64,000 bases of DNA from Owenia fusiformis (GCA_903813345.2 CAIIXF020000003.1:795621-859620); one strand, 5' to 3'. Counted from the stretch's first letter, positions 10,632 through 23,120 are shown. A program made the numbers and translations. Notes: generated from the sequence alone by a model not told the origin.

Positions 10632-13248
10632 CTAAACTTGTTAAGTAATAAAGTAATAAAAGTAATAAAAATACAGCATCCTTTCCACATAAAATACTTT
10701 TAGCAACATCAGTATTAAAAAAAAGTTTGCCTCCTCTCCTTGGTATAATATTTTAGCACAGTTATTCTTAAGATATCTGGGAGGCTCTAGTTAGGCTGAG
10801 GGAGAGAAGTGAACAGCTTTCTTGTTGGTTGTTCATCCATCCATTTCATTTCTTCAGCTTAAAGATATATCATCTCTAAATGAAGATGAATATTGTCTCT
10901 GCTTCGAAATTGTCTGATGTTGGAGGCAACTTTTAGTGGTGACAATATAATCAACAACTGTCCTTCACACTACGATGAATAGTACAGGGGATGTGAATGT
11001 TCAAATGATTGCCTCTGCTTCAAAACTGTCTGGAGTGCTATATTGTTGATGATATAAGTTTCAGCTGGCATGGCTTTGTGAGTGTAGTTGATCCTTTGTT
11101 GGTCTCCCAACTGATCATCTGTCAGGATTTGTCTGTCTGACCATACACCTTGACCTTACAACATGCAAATCTGATTTTAGTCTTTTCCTGGAAATAAAGG
11201 AAAATATACACATTATGTTCTTTGTTTTCCCTCAGGTTTGGGCTCAATAATCAGGACATCATATGTCTTCCTCCACACATGTCTTCCTCAACACATGTCT
11301 TCTTGCTCTCCTTGGCTACTCTTGCCTTCCTACATTCCCTCTCATGAATTTGGTTATTATATTTGGGTCAGTACAATTTGCCAAACAGAATGCACTAAGG
11401 AAAGTATTTGAAGCTATCTTTGTAATACATTCTATTGTGTCCATTTTCCTTGACAAATTTAAAGCAGTGTGGCCGAGAATGTCCATTTACATCTTCAAGG
11501 TGTGGCAAGATCCATCGACTCACATCATATATATTTTCAATCTGTAACATAATAATATTTTTAAAGAAAAACCTTTTAGAGCGGCTTTTTTGGTACAACT
11601 AAAAAGTCATAGTATTTTCTATTTGTTGAATAGTGTAAACTATTATAAAATATTATCTCATGCCTTATTCCTTAAATAATTTATAAATAGATGTGTGATT
11701 GAACCTCAAAGCAAAGATTTGTTTATTTACAATGTAATTCACAGGATATTTGTCACTTTTTAAATAACCTAGTATAGTGAAATAATCAATAATATCTTGG
11801 AGGAAATGGTGCAATAGGATTTTTTATTGAAATTCTGTTCTATATCATGCTTCTGAGTATTTTCTTGTCAAAGCATGTCTGTGTATGTTTTGTTTTGTTG
11901 TAGGCCTAAGTTTGTCAAAATGTTGATCTTGATTGATAATAAATGGTAATACTTTATGAAGTTGAAGATGAAGAACTGCTCAACATCCCTGGACCCCTTC
12001 ATTGTGTGTAGGGAGTTCACCCACATGCACTTCTATCTATGGAAAAGAAAATATATACTGTATATTGTTGGCTAGACTAAATATATATCACTCCACCTAG
12101 AAATTAGAAAATAGAACAATGAAAAGCTAGCACTGCCCAAATCATGACACTAAATCTGAGCACAATTACTCCAAAAAGACTAGATCGTGGGATCATGCAT
12201 ACCAGATGAGCTTGATGTAATTCTAAGGTAGGTTTCTTATACTAAACTAACCTTAATCTACCCTAAGAGCTAACATGCATATGGGATAGGGTTCATGTCC
12301 CATACATTGGTTCATGTGAATGCAACTCTTGCGAGAATTGTTCACCCAATGGGGCTCCAGTGATAGGTGGCCTAAGACAACACAATTCTTATCTTACCTT
12401 ATCCTGATTGTACATCAAAAATGCCAATCTATAAACTAGAGAAACAGTCTTTCTCTTCATTTGGCCAAACACTCACCTGCTTGTAACCATCAGGCATCAA
12501 CCATTAGTTTTAATTGATTGAGAGCATTGGTGAGGATTGTATATTAATACCCTGTGGCACTTGGCACATTGATAGCAAAACATCGAAAAGGTCGTTTATA
12601 ATCCTTAGTAATAATGAGTAATAAGGAGTGGTCGTCCACATTAGGTGTAAAGGACTGCTTAATTGTACCCTGAATATCATTTTGATGGCAAAGTGATTTC
12701 TTCTTGAAGAGAAGATTCAATTATGGCTTGTTCTATCAATTTTTGATTCTATCAATTAATGATTTATATGAATTAAGTGATGGTTTGTTGTCTCTATTAT
12801 TCAAATAAGTCATGATGAGTCAATTTCTCAATTATAATGCACCTTTTCTGCATTTTCTTATACCATTAGTTAGTTGCTAGTGTTGTAACTGAAAGTCAAA
12901 GGGAAAAAGAGACCAACATTTGTTTTGAACTTAAAGGCATGAATAACATGTAAGTGTCTTGTTTGGTGTCGATGAATGTCGACATTTAACATAAAATAAT
13001 TTTCAAAAATCTTATGGTAGACCGATATATGATTATACCAGCAGAAATGAAAATTCCAACATTTAGTATTTTAAAATGTTTAAAAAGTGGAGCTGAGTGC
13101 TCAAACCTGTCTTTCCCTGCCATGAAACGAATTGTATGATTTTTTGTAATTTTTTGAGTAATTAAGCTGAATGTCCAGCCCAAATAATTGTGCAATAGTA
13201 AGATAGTAAATTGTAAATTAACATCCAGTATTAAAATATGATGACTAC
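10632..13248. other. Intronic or intergenic, with two weak coding candidates
   Basis: On the minus strand, 10970-11155 is open for about 60 codons (contains INYTHKAMPAETYIINN) behind an acceptor-like TATTTCCAG in a shifted frame. The strand near 11380-11500 has a piece resembling a degenerate ankyrin repeat (ILGHTALNLSRK). Neither has a complete exon structure. The rest is AT-rich and without recognised content. Confidence 0.3.
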
Positions 13249-13906
13249 CTGCAAATTATTTTTTTATCAATGAAAGGAAACACAGTGTCAACGATTTTGT
13301 TAGTAGTTTTCTGCAGTAAACTTCCATCCTCATACTCATCAGCAAATGGAGCATGCTCATCCAGAGTCAATACCTAATGCGCATAATGTGCCAGTAATTA
13401 TCTTAAGGAAACTATGGTGGAACTGTTCAATGCACTTTCAGTTTTGTTATTAGAAAAACATTCGCATCAACTATGAAATCCAAAATTTCAAAAAGTCATC
13501 CATTCATTGTCAGTTGTTTAGATTGTGTTTTGACGATGTAACTGTATGATGCAGTAAAAAACACCAAGGGAAACAGTGTTAACTTTCTTCGCAAATGATA
13601 CTTATTCATATTTATGTTGGTGACACACTTGTGACACACTATGAATTGAAAATGCGTACTTGCATAAAATGCAAAACTTCTAGTGCAAGCAGTGTAACCA
13701 GCATCTGTGGTGAAATACATTTTCATTTACTTTCTGTTTGACACATCAGTTACTAAAACTGATTTGTTAGGTTCTACTTGTCCACCGGAAAGTATTAAGT
13801 CTTGGTCCTTGTTCAATCGTATATGTGCTTCAGTGTGTTTATGGAGGTATCGGATCAATTCCCCTTTGTTCTTGTCAGAGCTTATGAACTTTTTCAAAGG
13901 TGGTAC
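13249..13906 (-). CDS. Two exons of an expanded invertebrate 'SGG' family gene
   Basis: Exon 1 (13906-13754) follows acceptor GTCTACAG and ends at donor TTA/GTAACT. It has exactly 51 codons. Exon 2 (13373-13249) follows TGCGCATTAG, starts in phase 0 and ends at donor TTTGCAG/GTAGTC. Joined, they stay open. Exon 1 has the layout KFISSDKNKGELIRYL, a Lys/His-rich helix, then DLILSGG, matching a large cnidarian/mollusc/lancelet family. There a 'NK..LI.FL' helix precedes an 'ISGG' strand and, further on, a HEEADTR motif in a PIN-like nuclease-type domain. The HEEADTR part is not in exon 2, which is acidic (DEHAPFADEYEDGS). An alternative donor for exon 1 lies about 20 nt further down. The function of the family is not established. 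Confidence 0.5.
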
Positions 13907-14311
13907 CTGTAGACGAGGAGTGAAAATGAGAATTTGAGGAGATTAATAGTTCAGAGTATATAATGACATGTCATACCTTAATCTCTTCGTTTATATATGC
14001 TTTCAGTGAAAAAATATATATTTTAAATCATAGTGAGTGACAATGATGTTTTAGACGCCCGTTTCCATGGCAACTAAATTTTACCACTGCTAATGAGGAC
14101 TATTTCTAATATTGAATATATCTTTCTCATTTTTTATCCGATTTTGATGATATTAACGCCAAATGAAAGCTTAAGGAACAAAGATTATGATTGGTTAAAA
14201 ATTATGCAAATTAGCTCATTTGCATATCATCTGTGACATTTATAATCCAATTTTTTGTTCAATAATGGATGGATTTTTAATACTTTAAACAATACATACT
14301 ATCATTTCATT
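13907..14311. other. AT-rich spacer before the LTR element
   Basis: No feature was seen apart from AT-rich sequence. Confidence 0.5.
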
Positions 14312-14740
14312 ATATTGTAGCATTTTTAGGAACTCAGAAAATTTACAAATTCATTTCACTTGATCTTTTACGTGCCATACTTTCTTACCTTCGACTGTTC
14401 AATTCATTAGTTCAATCATGTATTTGCATTATATTTCAGCATTCTTATATCATTTTATATTAATGTAATCTCTTACTATCTTCTCATTTTCAAGTGTAAA
14501 CATAAAATGTTCACGTTTTGTTTTTACCGGAAGTTTAGACTTTCTTAACTTCCGGGACGCATGCGCGGTGCGTCAATTGCCATTTGTGGCGTCTTGGACT
14601 GTCTTGGGCGTGCGCAATGCGCAAAAGGAGAAGAGAAAACACTTTTTCGAGCGGGAAGTTGGAAAACCTTGAGCTCCGTAGAATTTGAGCTAGAATGTAA
14701 CGACTGAACACGAATTATGTACTAGGGGGGTGGGAAAACG

Positions 14741-14749
14741 TATATAAAG
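14741..14749 (+). promoter_or_regulatory. LTR TATA box
   Basis: TATATAAAG lies downstream of a G-rich stretch (CTAGGGGGGTGGG). It is the only strong TATA in the LTR and is repeated at 18460-18468 in the 3' LTR. It probably sets the transcript start about 30 bp downstream. Confidence 0.6.
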
Positions 14750-14915
14750 TGTAAATAGATGTATATAGAAAGTTAAATTCAGTTTTGTTGGTGTTTTCTA
14801 TGAGAAATAAGGATGGAAAAGGAAAGATAGAAATCACCCGGGGATCTTCGATGAGACCAACACCCGGGGTTGAATGCTTGAGCCAAACGACCAGATGCCG
14901 ATGTCTTCACATAAT

Positions 14916-15257
14916 ATATTCTGTACAAGAATATTTAAAGACCCCGTGTGGATTTATTTCATATGATTATCCTGTGCAAGGATAGGCCTAATTGTCATTT
15001 CAATCAGTGTGTGAGGGAATATTCTGTACAAGAGTATTCAATATCCTGTCCAAGGATATTTGTCAATTAAAGGCCCTGTGTAAATTCGTATCCTGTCCAA
15101 GGATATTTGTCAATTAAAGGCCCTGTGTAAATTCGTATCCTGTCCAAGGATATTTGTCAAATCAATTTAAGGCCCTGTGTAAATTCGTATCCTGTCCAAG
15201 GATATTTGTCAAATCACTTAAAGGCCCTGTACTAATTTATATCCTGTCCAAGGATAT
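14916..15257 (+). repeat. Eight short hairpins in the LTR, with paired changes
   Basis: Inverted repeats with 5-base loops lie at 14916, 14968, 15018, 15040, 15089, 15136, 15188 and 15239. The first has arms ATATTCT/AGAATAT with loop GTACA. Most others have ATCCT/AGGAT with loop GTCCA, and one has loop GTGCA. Where one arm changes T to C, the other changes A to G, so pairing is kept; the third has one G-T pair. They lie after the TATA box, hence in transcribed R/U5. The same series recurs in the 3' LTR 3719 bases on. Confidence 0.75.
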
Positions 15258-16018
15258 TTGACAATTCAGTATTTAAAGGCCCCATGTAACACTTACGTTA
15301 TTCAACAAGTGTATCAAAGATGCTTTGTAAAATTCAGCATCCTGTATTAGTGCATCACTCAGCAGAGTAATGCTCTAGAAACTTGAAGCCACTGTTTCAT
15401 AATATCGCATCTCCATGGCCCAGTATATGCGAGGTATATTTCCAAGTCTTTGATGGACCAGGATTTCTATGATGATGCTAATTGATGAGATGACTAGCTG
15501 AGGGCACGGGTCTAACCAGGAATCCACTTTGATGTCAGTCTGTGACGAGGTACCTGTCATGGACGTCATGCATTTCATGATGCCTGCACATGCTCTAGAC
15601 CTATAACCTATGTGTATATCTCACATTACCACTTCAATGATTCCTCAGTGAGACAGAAGAGATACATTTGATGGACGTACAGCTCAATAAATAGCTGAAG
15701 ATATACTTTCTTTTCATCCCACAATTACAATGTTACAACATACATAAAAGCTTCATGCCTCTTTATGAGGCTTAATTACATTTTACATAATTACAAATGT
15801 AAATATCAATACAAACAAATCTACACGCTACCTTTATTACAATTAACTGCTTTACTTGCTATATGTGATTTCATATTCACATTGTTCTGAGCTGTATACA
15901 CACTAAGGCAAATTTTGCACTTTTATTCATAGAATTATTACACATTGAGTATACTTATATCAGTAATCATTTATTTAACACATCACCCACGATACATCAC
16001 ATCCGGCAACGCTATAAT

Positions 16019-16036
16019 TGGTGGCAGTGGTGGGAT
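16019..16036 (+). other. Primer binding site for tRNA-Leu
   Basis: TGGTGGCAGTGGTGGGAT begins two bases after the 5' LTR. It is complementary, with one difference (T where the match would be C, still a G-U pair), to the 3' end of metazoan tRNA-Leu plus CCA as I know it. Confidence 0.8.
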
Positions 16037-18021
16037 CTCATCTAACCAGTTATGTAACCAAAACAGTGATGTAAGAAGAAAACTCAGAATCAAGAGGGTG
16101 ATGATTTGTCTGAAGATAAGTTCAACAGCGACTTGCTGACTTAGGGAAAGGAAGAAAATATCTGGATGAAAACAAACAATCACTTCTGAGAAAATATTGT
16201 TCAATTCCTTAGACGACGAGCCTCAGATTCTCGGACAGGGGATATTCCAAAGGCCAATGTTACTGAAAATCTTATAAATAAATCCAATGAACCAAATAAT
16301 AATATGTCTGTACATAGTGTAAATAATTCCATAAGTTCCAATCACATGCTACCTTCATGTACTGATCAAACTAGAGGTGTTAGCAGGAATGGTTCTTCTG
16401 TAAATACAGTACCATGCACACACCGCTTCTATACCCGGACAGAAGATTACTCTGGAACAACCGGGAGGGCTTTTATTTCATGTTCCAGGGCAGACGGCTG
16501 GGGCATCTTCATCCACTTCTGTCAGCCGACAGAAGATAGCAGTTCTAGATGCGGGATCTGGTCAGTTGGGATACACAAATATCACTGATTAGGTGCCTTT
16601 CCACCCTGAACCACAGGGAAAGTTTGCTAGTTCAGCAGGGAGATGTCCGTCCACAACAGCCAAGTGTGCATGTCCAACTCCTATTGGTATAGGAGTATAA
16701 TGTACCATATGTTAGAAATGCTCAGAGCCAACCAGCCATTAGCCATATCCAAGCACCTATTGGTATAGGAGCTTCCATTGACGAGAGAAGTCACATCACT
16801 TGTAGATAATGTACCATATGTTAGAAATGCTCAGAGCCAACCAGCCATGAACCATATCCAAGCACCTATTGGTATAGGAGCTCCCATTGACAATAGAAGT
16901 CACACCACGCAATTTGTAAATGATGTATCATAATTCATATGCCACAAGGGGTCAGTGCTAGCCAACCATTAGTCATTTCAAAGCACCTATTTGTATAGAA
17001 GCTCCCATTGATGAGAGAAGTCACATAACACAATTTATAACTATGTGATGTACTATATGTCACAAATGCTCAATGCCAATCAACCATTAGCTGTGAGTCG
17101 CCCAAAAGTTACTAGATGTAACCCATACCTGATAGAAGAAAAAAAAGATGGTATGCATCCAAAACTGAATCAGATGCCAGCCAGAATACATGAAGAGAGG
17201 TAGCCATCTGATGTCCATACCAAAATGGCGATCCGTATACTATTGAAGTGGCTCCCTACCAGTCCATCAGAAACTATTAGCGACCTGCCGTAGTGAATAC
17301 CACAATGAGGCGAACACCAAATGATTGCCAATATCAATCACTGGACCCACGGATGAAAGGCGATGAGATGCTACTTACGGATTCTATGGGGAATGAAATA
17401 GGACCAACTAGACATACAATTAGACGATCCAATAATACACAACCATATGTTCAAGCGACTGAAAGGGACACTCTGGGAAACTAATGAACATTTCAAGGAA
17501 ACTTTGCTTAAGTTTTATTTAGCCATCGCTAAGAGATGACCACAAAGAAGAGGATCCGATGGAACCGTTCTAGACATTAGCATTGTAGAATCCTATTGTG
17601 AACATTGTATCCAGTCTCGACATCGCATGCCATTATGAACATTGCATCCAGTCTCGACATCGCATGCCATTATGAACATTGCATCCAGTCTCGACATCGC
17701 ATGCCATTATGAACATTGTATCCAGTCTCGACATCGCATGCCATTATGAACATTGTATCCAGTCTCGACATCGCATGCCATTATGAACATTGTATCCAGT
17801 TTCGACATAGCATACCATTATGAACATTGTATCCAGTCTCGACATCGCATGCCATTATAAACATTGTATCCAGTCTCGACATCGCATGCCATTATACATG
17901 TAATAAACATAGTTCCAGTATTGTTATTGCATGCATGATATTATAACTACAACAATTTTAAATGAATTCAATGTAAATGTTCGGATTTACAATTATAGTG
18001 ATTCTTCGGGACGAAGAATCT
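16037..18021 (+). repeat. Internal region with two sets of tandem repeats, no pol
   Basis: 16670-17090 holds about four diverged copies of a roughly 120-bp unit marked by GCACCTATTGGTATAGGAGC. 17597-17895 holds about eight 37-bp units marked by CCAGTCTCGACATCGCATGC. The longest frame (16304-16588, 94 codons) matches nothing I know. It could be a remnant of gag but shows no CCHC knuckle. Confidence 0.8.
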
Positions 18022-18031
18022 AAGAGGGGAG
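18022..18031 (+). other. Polypurine tract
   Basis: AAGAGGGGAG lies just upstream of the 3' LTR, the expected plus-strand primer. It supports + orientation. Confidence 0.7.
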
Positions 18032-18034
18032 TAA

Positions 18035-19735
18035 TGTAGCATTTTTAGGAACTCAGAAAATTTACAAATTCATTTCACTTGATCTTTTACGTGCCATACT
18101 TTCTTACCTTCGACTGTTCAATTCATTAGTTCAATCATGTATTTGCATTATATTTCAGCATTCTTATATCATTTTATATTAATGTAATCTCTTACTATCT
18201 TCTCATTTTCAAGTGTAAACATAAAATGTTCACGTTTTGTTTTTACCGGAAGTTTAGACTTTCTTAACTTCCGGGACGCATGCGCGGTGCGTCAATTGCC
18301 ATTTGTGGCGTCTTGGACTGTCTTGGGCGTGCGCAATGCGCAAAAGGAGAAGAGAAAACACTTTTTCGAGCGGGAAGTTGGAAAACCTTGAGCTCCGTAG
18401 AATTTGAGCTAGAATGTAACGACTGAACACGAATTATGTACTAGGGGGGTGGGAAAACGTATATAAAGTGTAAATAGATGTATATAGAAAGTTAAATTCA
18501 GTTTTGTTGGTGTTTTCTATGAGAAATAAGGATGGAAAAGGAAAGATAGAAATCACCCGGGGATCTTCGATGAGACCAACACCCGGGGTTGAATGCTTGA
18601 GCCAAACGACCAGATGCCGATGTCTTCACATAATATATTCTGTACAAGAATATTTAAAGACCCCGTGTGGATTTATTTCATATGATTATCCTGTGCAAGG
18701 ATAGGCCTAATTGTCATTTCAATCAGTGTGTGAGGGAATATTCTGTACAAGAGTATTCAATATCCTGTCCAAGGATATTTGTCAATTAAAGGCCCTGTGT
18801 AAATTCGTATCCTGTCCAAGGATATTTGTCAATTAAAGGCCCTGTGTAAATTCGTATCCTGTCCAAGGATATTTGTCAAATCAATTTAAGGCCCTGTGTA
18901 AATTCGTATCCTGTCCAAGGATATTTGTCAAATCACTTAAAGGCCCTGTACTAATTTATATCCTGTCCAAGGATATTTGACAATTCAGTATTTAAAGGCC
19001 CCATGTAACACTTACGTTATTCAACAAGTGTATCAAAGATGCTTTGTAAAATTCAGCATCCTGTATTAGTGCATCACTCAGCAGAGTAATGCTCTAGAAA
19101 CTTGAAGCCACTGTTTCATAATATCGCATCTCCATGGCCCAGTATATGCGAGGTATATTTCCAAGTCTTTGATGGACCAGGATTTCTATGATGATGCTAA
19201 TTGATGAGATGACTAGCTGAGGGCACGGGTCTAACCAGGAATCCACTTTGATGTCAGTCTGTGACGAGGTACCTGTCATGGACGTCATGCATTTCATGAT
19301 GCCTGCACATGCTCTAGACCTATAACCTATGTGTATATCTCACATTACCACTTCAATGATTCCTCAGTGAGACAGAAGAGATACATTTGATGGACGTACA
19401 GCTCAATAAATAGCTGAAGATATACTTTCTTTTCATCCCACAATTACAATGTTACAACATACATAAAAGCTTCATGCCTCTTTATGAGGCTTAATTACAT
19501 TTTACATAATTACAAATGTAAATATCAATACAAACAAATCTACACGCTACCTTTATTACAATTAACTGCTTTACTTGCTATATGTGATTTCATATTCACA
19601 TTGTTCTGAGCTGTATACACACTAAGGCAAATTTTGCACTTTTATTCATAGAATTATTACACATTGAGTATACTTATATCAGTAATCATTTATTTAACAC
19701 ATCACCCACGATACATCACATCCGGCAACGCTATA
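18035..19735 (+). repeat. 3' LTR
   Basis: 1701 bp, same length and, as far as I compared, the same sequence as the 5' LTR. It is followed by target duplication ATAT. Confidence 0.93.
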
Positions 19736-19739
19736 ATAT

Positions 19740-20391
19740 CATTGAGGTTAACTTACGATATCTTATTAAAGTATGAATATTTTACATCATAGCTCCATTA
19801 TGATATATAATATGAGGCATAATAACTATAAAAAGTATAAATGTAGTGCCTTTATAATGAAATAGGGAACTTGAAATGAAGTTTCACAATTAACTTTTAT
19901 TATAAAATTTTAATAAATACTGTACCAAATGAAAGCTACCCTGTATGTATTTAATGATAACTTATGCAAATATGTGTTAGTGATATATCAGTTACCGTGG
20001 CAACCATATTAAATTACGAAAAGATTGTTCCTGTTTTTGAGTATATCTAATCATTTATTATCTCTCATATCATTGTTCAGGCCAATTTCAAACATGTGAA
20101 CACGAAAAAAGTTTATTATCCGTTTTTTTCAAGTCATTTAAAATTGTTTTCCAGATCAGGTTTTATCATCCCAGAATTATATTATCCCTTGAACACATTA
20201 TATTTCTGAACTTTTGCTTCTTCTTTCACTATAATGTTTTGTTATACATCCACTTGGCAGTCATGTCTTCAGTTTTGTGTGGTTATGTGTTCAGGCTAAG
20301 TAAAGATGATGGTAGCTATGTCTTCAGGTATTGGCATTGAATTCATAGGTAAAGATGGTGGCAGTTATGTCCTCAGGCATTGGCACTGAAT
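19740..20391. repeat. AT-rich spacer with a 58-bp tandem repeat
   Basis: Near 20296-20420, two to three units of about 58 bp share GTAAAGATGGTGGCAGTTATG and TTGGCATTGAATTCATAG blocks. The rest shows nothing. Confidence 0.6.
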
Positions 20392-20703
20392 TCATAGGTA
20401 AAGATGGTAGTAGTTATGTAGTCTAAATTTCTCACAATCTTTTAATGATTTCGATGAATATAGTTCTTCATAAAATGCTTTTATTTGATTAAGAATTTCA
20501 GTCTCATCCGTAACAATGGCTCCATCAACAATAAGTCTTGTAATGTGTTTTTTATTATGGTTAGATTTTTCCAAATTGAAAAAATACTGAGTACTTTTCT
20601 CCCCCTTTTCAACCCATTCAGCCCTCGAGCGTTGGATTGCCCCTTCAGCTTTATACTGATAAATGTCATTTAGCTTAGATTTTGCTTCATCATATTTCCT
20701 ACA
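20392..20703 (-). pseudogene. LINE ORF2 fragment (linker before reverse transcriptase)
   Basis: About 103 codons on the minus strand are open up to a TGA. They contain RSRAEWVEKGEKSTQYFFN, LEKSNHNKKHI, IVDGAIVTDETEILNQIKAF and YEELYSSK. This order (RAxWxExGEK.T.YF..LEK, a short beta pair, then I..FYxxLY) is the segment between endonuclease and RT of L1/Tx1-type non-LTR elements. Both catalytic domains are missing. It abuts the P2X7-domain remnant on its 5' side. Confidence 0.8.
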
Positions 20704-21065
20704 GTTGTCTGCATTGAGATTATTTCCGAAACCCTACAAACTGAAACAGAATGCTTCTGGTCGAAGATAATGCTAACCTTTGGCCCAAGAATCCCCCATG
20801 CTGCCAGAGCAAGTTGCCTATAGGCAATGTGCCTCATCTTCCTGGAAGATTCACCTCAGAAGCCATGGGGATAATGCTTCTTAAATGTCCTCCATGCATT
20901 AATAAGCGTCAGTCTATTGATGCATAGCCTGTGGAACCCAGGGTTCAGAGTAATACATCTTGGAACTGTGAAAACCTCCCCAAGGAGCATGGCTTGGTGA
21001 TTTACATGTAGGCCCATCACCTCATGAATGCTTTTACAGCACACATTCTCCTCTGTAGGGTCCAT
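20704..21065 (-). pseudogene. P2X7 C-terminal (ballast) domain-like remnant
   Basis: The minus frame starts near 21065. It has ENVCCKS, then PRCITLNPGFHRLCINRL, a TGA after KHYPHGF, then RKMRHIAYRQLALAAWG in the same frame. These are hallmarks of the Cys-rich intracellular domain of vertebrate P2X7: CC pair, CI..HPGF..VCLN, then RYIAYRQF..W.WG. Invertebrate genomes carry this domain in many genes without the channel part. No P2X transmembrane segments are nearby. The stop codon and loss of downstream residues suggest a pseudogene. A second copy lies at 60750-61080. Confidence 0.7.
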
Positions 21066-21349
21066 AGGCTGGCAATTCCCAGATGTGCACTTGGAAGGAA
21101 ATAGTAAATATTTCCCAAGTTTGAAAAATTCAGTTGCAAAATATATTGGTAATTTGTATCTTCTGATTGTAAACTATGATTACCATCCATGAATATTAAA
21201 GGACCAAGAAATAACTTGACAAAACTAAGAATTTAGAGCGCACATAAAGGTTGTAAGGTTGTTACACAAAACCAATTACCTCTATTTTTCATTTTATTAT
21301 ATAGTAGCCCGGACAGAATTGTTCAATGGTCACTTTTTCTTAAATAACT

Positions 21350-22344
21350 TTTTTAATTTTCAGTATTATCAAAATCTGATTATTACATATTTGAAAACTA
21401 GAGTAAAATTCTGACATACAAAAAAATATTTAAGGAACATTTCTTAATTTATTGATATTACAGGTGCTCATAGTAGGAGTGACGCAAACACATAATTCAC
21501 CTTTTTGTCTCATATTTGTTCAAAATGGCGGCATATTTAGTGGTTTGAATGTTCAGTTGAATGTGAATGTTTAAGAAATGGCATAATTCGACGAAATCAT
21601 GTAGACTGCTGCTTTGGTATGAGGTAATGACTGCATTTATAACCTTTAAATTGACTTGTATGTATACCAGTACTTAAAAAGGTTTGTACATTGTATGTAC
21701 AGTATATTGGTAAGGTCATAGGACTTCATTTTTTTGGCCATTCCATTGTTACTCGTAGTGGATTAGCAACCCTAGATTGTTTAACATGTGCAACTATAGG
21801 GTCACACTGCCACAGTTTGAAATGTCTTTCCCAGTCACATGCCCCTGAACCCATCCTTGGCATGCATGTGAATTGTTCTTGAGCTTTTCAATGGTCTCTG
21901 AGATGGCGTTTTGGAGCTCTTGAAAAGATTGAGGACCTACTCTAGCCATACCCCGCACATTGGGGCGCCACCTTTTCACATCCTCTTGAACACAACCCCG
22001 AACATTTCAATAGAGTTGATTTCCTATGCCCTTGGAGGGGCTGACTTCTTGTATTTGATGATTGGTCAGTTGTTGCATTACATCAGGATTGTAATGGTGG
22101 CAGCATGGCCCTATAGTCCTGTGATAATCTTTAAATATTACCTTTCAACTGAACATTCAAATTCACAAAATATGCCGCCATTCTGAACAAATTTGAGGCA
22201 AAATGATGAATTATGTATTTGCGTCAGTCTCACTATGAACGCCTATAAATTTAGAGATGTTCCTAAAATATGTTTTTTTTGTATGTCAGAATTTTACTCT
22301 TGTTTTCAAATATGTAATCAGATTTTGATAATACTGAAAATTAA
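21350..22344. mobile_element. Foldback element with arms of about 210 bp
   Basis: The left arm (about 21350-21568) and right arm (about 22142-22344) are inverted copies. Shared marks are TCAGTATTATCAAAATCTGA, GTCAGAATTTTACTC and TGGCGGCATATTT with their complements. There is no transposase inside. Exact ends and any target duplication could not be fixed. Confidence 0.7.
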
Positions 22345-22799
22345 CAATGTACTCTGAATGTACAATGAATGTACTCTTATTATGTGAGCCAGCACCTCGA
22401 ATGCATGCTTTTTTATTTCTCATTTTTTATACTAGACTTCACGTCATTTGCATATAATTTATTGTTTCTTTACATTACAGGGGTAACATTGATCACTGAT
22501 AAAAGTTCGCTTTATCATATCTATCATATCTTATTGTATAAAAGGACTTTTCATATTTTAATTTATAAAAATGAGGATCCCCGATCGTCACATTACTCCC
22601 CTTTTCTTAAAAAGATGTGTCCTCACATCTGTAACATAAAAAATAAAAAATATATTTTTTAACATATTTACAATTCTCCTTTATTCTAGTAAGATTACAA
22701 TATAATACATTCCCTATTTGAGGACTGGCCTATCTCATTGTACCACATGAAGTTCCTTGTTGTAGGAGTACACTTTGTTTTCCGACCACGAGTACTTAC
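22345..22799. other. AT-rich spacer
   Basis: No exon or element end was recognised. Confidence 0.5.
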
Positions 22800-22953
22800 A
22801 TCTCCAACCTTCTTCCGCCATACGGAAAGGCAAGTTAACAACCATTTTGTCTTGTAGTCTGGCCTGACAGGCATTGCCTTCATCCTCAAATCACTGTCTA
22901 CTACATTCTCTTCACTACTACTGTCCTTTGAGATGACTTGGGGTTGAGATGAC
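22800..22953 (-). CDS. Candidate coding exon, acidic-Ser patch then basic helix
   Basis: The acceptor is AAAGGTGACAG and the donor GGAGAT/GTAAGT is full consensus. The 51-codon frame is open. It has SKDSSSEENVVDSDLR, a likely CK2-type acidic Ser cluster, followed by a basic amphipathic stretch (PDYKTKWLLTCLSVWRKK). The pattern resembles, without clear homology, the exon at 63765. Gene unknown. Confidence 0.4.
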
Positions 22954-23120
22954 CTGTCACCTTTTATGTACTATATTGCACTCAAAGTGTCATTATATAG
23001 TATGATACTGCATCTTCACAGTCTGTTCTCACTGGCACTTTATAATATCCATATATCCATGGTATAAATTGTTTAAGTATATATCACTGTAGTAGGACAT
23101 TGGCCAGTATAAAGACAAGT

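Larger units (their letters stand above)
14316..16016 (+). repeat. 5' LTR
   Basis: 1701 bp, starting TGTAGCATTTTTAGG. It contains a TATA box, eight small hairpins, and AATAAA at 15686-15691, compatible with U3-R-U5 order. Confidence 0.93.
14316..19735 (+). mobile_element. Young non-autonomous LTR retrotransposon
   Basis: Two direct repeats of 1701 bp (14316-16016 and 18035-19735), with no difference seen by eye, flank a 2018-bp internal region. The 4-bp sequence ATAT lies immediately outside both ends (14312-14315, 19736-19739), and LTR ends form TGTAGC...GCTATA. A primer site matching tRNA-Leu follows the left LTR and a purine tract precedes the right LTR, fixing + orientation. The interior has only short frames and tandem repeats: no gag, protease, RT or integrase is recognisable. 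It must be mobilised in trans if at all, like LARD-type elements. Near-identical LTRs imply recent insertion or recent gene conversion. Confidence 0.93.

Noticed and set aside
14785-15578. 66- and 67-codon frames in the LTR, repeated at 18504-19297
   Set aside because: They overlap the TATA/R region and hairpin series, match no known protein, and repeat only because the LTR does.
20485-20673. Plus-strand frame opposite the LINE fragment
   Set aside because: It is the antisense shadow of the conserved minus-strand RT linker.
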